A stretch of DNA of 64,000 nucleotides from the NCBI GenBank assembly GCA_024401335.1, contig JAKSLH010000005.1:118159-182158 (forward strand), read 5' to 3'. Below, one piece after another: positions 61,729-64,000 of the stretch. The stretch is from Bacteroidales bacterium. Its GTDB lineage: Bacteria; Bacteroidota; Bacteroidia; Bacteroidales; Marinilabiliaceae. Positions within the stretch are counted from its first letter, which is position 1. Each line of letters begins with the position of its first letter. Made by a program: the position numbers and the translations under genes. Below the pieces are notes generated by a model that was not told where the DNA came from, searched no databases, and was given only the letters and a program-made list of their open reading frames with translations.

Positions 61729-63336
61729 TTATCTCTGCTCTTTAACTATCTCAAGCGTTCTTGCTATAGCGGGGTCTTCTGTATTTATTATCTGGTAGAA
61801 TATGTCGTTATCTTTTATATTCCTTCCAATATATGCCTTTATCTCACAAGATATAATATCTATCTCGCTTTCAGCACACTTGTTGACATTTACACCTTTC
61901 CCTTTTGCATACGAAGAGAAGTCGTTCATAATATCTAAGGCCAACAACTTATCTACCAACTCTTTTTCTTCATAACCGGACAAATCCTTCCGATGCTTAT
62001 CTGCATATTCTAAAGAATACTTGTATATAATGCTTTTAGCCCTGAGTTTATAAAAACTATCAGACACCTTGGTGGTATCTCTAGCTATAAAATAGTCAGG
62101 CATAATACCACCACCACCATAGACAACTCTTCCCTTCTTTGTAGTAAAGCGCTGATTATTATCAAACTTAACACTATCCGCGTCAAACAGTTCACCAGAC
62201 TCGTATCGTTTGTACCAATCATCATAGTATGATGACACACCATCATCGTATGAACGCTGAATACAACGACCACTTGGCGTATGATAACGTGCTATCGTCA
62301 ATCTTACAGCCGAGTTGTCTGCCAACGGTATCTGAGTCTGTACAAGGCCTTTGCCAAATGACCTTCTACCTATGACTACACCCCTATCGTTGTCTTGAAT
62401 AGCCCCGGCAAAGATCTCACTTGCAGATGCAGAATACTCATCAATCATCACATACACTTTCATCTGCTGACATGTACCCAACCCATTGGCTCTTGCTTCC
62501 TCTCTAGGATGATGAGACCCCTCTGTATAAACAATAAGATCGCCTGCTGCCAAAAATTCATTGCACATGTTTATAACAACATCCAACAGACCACCTGAGT
62601 TAGAACGCAAATCAACAATCAAAGTGTTACATTTATCTGCCTTCAATTTAGCTATGCCTTTAAGCATCTCCTCATAGGTACGTTCTGCAAATCTGTCAAT
62701 TCGCATGTAACCTATTCCCGGTTCTATTACATACGAAACATCAACACTTGACAATGGTATTTCACCTCTTGTTATAGTGTAATCTATATAATGCTCGTCT
62801 CTCTTAATCTTTATAGCTACTTCTGTACCAATCTCTCCTCTCAGTTTCTCCAATACCATCTCATTGGTTATCGAATCACCAACAAAATCTACGCCGTTAA
62901 CCTTGACAATCTTGTCTCCTGGCATAATTCCTAATAAAGAAGATGGCCCACCGGCAACAACACTCACAACACTTACAGTATCATCTGTCAACGAGAACAT
63001 TATACCTATTCCGCCAAAATCAGATTTCAGATCATCATTAACACGTTTAAGATCTTTAGCAGGAATATATACAGAATGTGGATCAAGCTTCTCTAATACT
63101 TTGGGAATAAGAGACTCGGCTATAGAATCAGCATCTACTTTATCTACATATTCATTAGAAATAAGAGATAAGACATTCTGAAGTTTGTTATCATTATATG
63201 ACTTGTCTATCCCGTTTGTGATGGGTGATACTACTGGAATAACATTCTTGTTTTTCCCCGAAATGTTACCTATAATGATTCCAACAATGGCACATACTGC
63301 CATTAAAATAGGTGTCCAAAGAAACTTGCTTCTCAT
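61729..63336 (-). CDS. S41-family C-terminal processing peptidase
   Basis: 535 residues from ATG 63336; a GTG three bases upstream is disfavoured. N-terminal TM anchor (~3-24), a PDZ domain (~100-185, GIGIMFSL and GPSSLLGIMPGDKIVKVNG), then the protease domain with the Ser304/Asp315/Lys329 set (SASASEIFAGAIQD, RRSFGKGLVQ), with spacing as in Tsp. It degrades or trims periplasmic proteins by their C-termini. The ATG shares one base with the comEB stop (TGATG). Confidence 0.93.
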   Translation of the reverse strand: MRSKFLWTPILMAVCAIVGIIIGNISGKNKNVIPVVSPITNGIDKSYNDNKLQNVLSLISNEYVDKVDADSIAESLIPKVLEKLDPHSVYIPAKDLKRVNDDLKSDFGGIGIMFSLTDDTVSVVSVVAGGPSSLLGIMPGDKIVKVNGVDFVGDSITNEMVLEKLRGEIGTEVAIKIKRDEHYIDYTITRGEIPLSSVDVSYVIEPGIGYMRIDRFAERTYEEMLKGIAKLKADKCNTLIVDLRSNSGGLLDVVINMCNEFLAAGDLIVYTEGSHHPREEARANGLGTCQQMKVYVMIDEYSASASEIFAGAIQDNDRGVVIGRRSFGKGLVQTQIPLADNSAVRLTIARYHTPSGRCIQRSYDDGVSSYYDDWYKRYESGELFDADSVKFDNNQRFTTKKGRVVYGGGGIMPDYFIARDTTKVSDSFYKLRAKSIIYKYSLEYADKHRKDLSGYEEKELVDKLLALDIMNDFSSYAKGKGVNVNKCAESEIDIISCEIKAYIGRNIKDNDIFYQIINTEDPAIARTLEIVKEQR

Positions 63337-63773
63337 CACTTTATAATTATCTCTTCATCAATCTGTAACACTTCAATTCCTGCACGTCTAAGCAAATCTA
63401 GACCATCCGTATTTCTATAGACTTCACTGAAAACAACTCTAGAAATTCCTGCCTGTATAATAAGCTTAGCGCATTCAATACAAGGAGAAGCTGTAATGTA
63501 CATAGTAGCGCCTTCTGAACTATTATTGCTTTTCGCTACCTTAGTTATAGCATTAGCTTCTGCATGCAAAACATAAGGTTTTGTAACGTCATCATCTTCA
63601 CACTGATTCTCAAATCCAGAAGGTGTACCATTATAGCCATCACTTATGATCATTTTATTCTTGACCATAATAGCACCTACTTGACGTCTTACACAATATG
63701 AGTTTTGCGACCATATTCGAGCCATCGCAAGATACCGTTGGTCCAAAAGATACTGTTTCCTATTGTTTTCCAT
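63336..63773 (-). CDS. dCMP deaminase (ComEB-like)
   Basis: 145 residues. Zinc and catalytic residues are in HAEANAI (His, Glu) and SPCIECAKLI (two Cys). GYNGTPSGFENQCED is typical of deoxycytidylate deaminases. It converts dCMP to dUMP for dTTP synthesis. It heads the operon comEB-ctp-yqaA from a TATCTTTG box at 63787-63794 with a ~7-nt leader. Confidence 0.92.
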   Translation of the reverse strand: MENNRKQYLLDQRYLAMARIWSQNSYCVRRQVGAIMVKNKMIISDGYNGTPSGFENQCEDDDVTKPYVLHAEANAITKVAKSNNSSEGATMYITASPCIECAKLIIQAGISRVVFSEVYRNTDGLDLLRRAGIEVLQIDEEIIIK

Positions 63774-63786
63774 ACATTAGTTTTTA

Positions 63787-63794
63787 CAAAGATA
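63787..63794 (-). promoter_or_regulatory. -7 promoter box TATCTTTG of the dCMP deaminase operon
   Basis: Exact minus-strand match, 14 bp upstream of ATG 63773. The rest of 63795-63940 shows no gene. Confidence 0.55.
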
Positions 63795-63944
63795 CCAAAA
63801 ACAATTATATGAGATATAAATATGCAAAAAATCTAAAACTCTATCACAGGGTTAAAACAATGGATTCACTTTACTAACAACACATATACAAACTTTTTCG
63901 ACACACAGGACCACGTATCACGTGAATAGTACATACAAAAAAAG

Positions 63945-63978
63945 GGGAAGGACCTCAGAAACCTCTGAAGTCCTTCCC
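63945..63978 (-). terminator. Terminator of an rRNA operon
   Basis: 9-bp stem GGGAAGGAC/GTCCTTCCC extended inside by TCAG/CTGA. On the minus strand it is followed by CTTTTTTTTG. It lies right after the putative 5S rRNA 3' end. Confidence 0.8.
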
Positions 63979-63987
63979 TGTTTTAAG

Positions 63988-64000
63988 TGGCGGCTACCTA
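63988..64000 (-). rRNA. rrf: 5S rRNA, 3' end only (cut by window edge)
   Basis: The last 13 bases, read on the minus strand, are TAGGTAGCCGCCA, matching the conserved 3' end (GAGTAGGTAGCCGCC-type) of Bacteroidetes 5S rRNA. A strong terminator follows 10 bp downstream, as expected at the end of an rRNA operon. Only a few bases are visible, so the call rests on this match and the terminator. Confidence 0.65.

Overview
The window reads as a chromosomal segment of a Bacteroidales bacterium, most plausibly Prevotellaceae-like. Supporting signs are the Bacteroidetes -7 promoter box TAnnTTTG in front of many genes, gldA and gldH homologues, a porW/sprE-porX pair of the type IX secretion system (T9SS), the long form of IspG, an ExbB-x-ExbD-ExbD operon, and a BlaI/M56-TonB pair. 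The genus is an inference from gene content only. No transposase, integrase, phage gene, CRISPR array or tRNA was recognised.

Layout. 1-1384: N-terminal part of formate-tetrahydrofolate ligase, cut by the window edge. 1507-6954 (minus): four-gene operon of a LolA-like protein, a hotdog dehydratase, a GT2-DUF2062 glycosyltransferase and an MMPL exporter fused to a PlsC acyltransferase. It resembles the accessory module of aryl-polyene/flexirubin clusters without the ketosynthases. 7189-12868: five glycosyltransferases (two GT2, GT4, GT10, galactofuranosyltransferase-like) and a WaaP/Kdo-kinase-like protein, probably an LPS core cluster. 12936-24728: SH3 lipid/envelope protein, 2-oxoacid:ferredoxin oxidoreductase (korAB) divergent from glnK-amtB, a small membrane protein, a putative T9SS-tailed secreted protein, ispG divergent from gldA, a radical SAM protein and a TPR protein. 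24805-26620: BlaI repressor and M56/TonB sensor, preceded by three evenly spaced palindromic operators. 26905-31976 (plus): holB, ricT-like, gldH, trmB, mrp. 32121-34482 (minus): ExbB/ExbD energy-transduction operon. 34929-40123: tatD divergent from porW-porX.

40249-61130 is a surface-polysaccharide locus, visibly more AT-rich than its surroundings. It runs mostly on the minus strand: SLBB export protein, Wzz, Wzx, acyltransferase, DegT aminotransferase, ATP-grasp, a truncated PLP decarboxylase, GT56, GT2s, an EpsG-type polymerase, LbH acyltransferase, a GH39-like hydrolase, GT4 and an epimerase. A plus-strand O-acyltransferase/DUF4886 lipoprotein pair lies inside it. No initiating sugar-phosphate transferase or UpxY-type antiterminator is seen. 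61282-63773 holds a YqaA-type membrane protein, a C-terminal processing protease and dCMP deaminase. The last bases look like the 3' end of a 5S rRNA gene with its terminator, i.e. the tail of an rRNA operon entering from the right.

The window is dominated by envelope functions: glycan synthesis, export, T9SS regulation and TonB energisation. Many start codons had to be moved downstream because the longest reading frame begins upstream of, or inside, a consensus -7 box. The resulting 5' leaders are very short.
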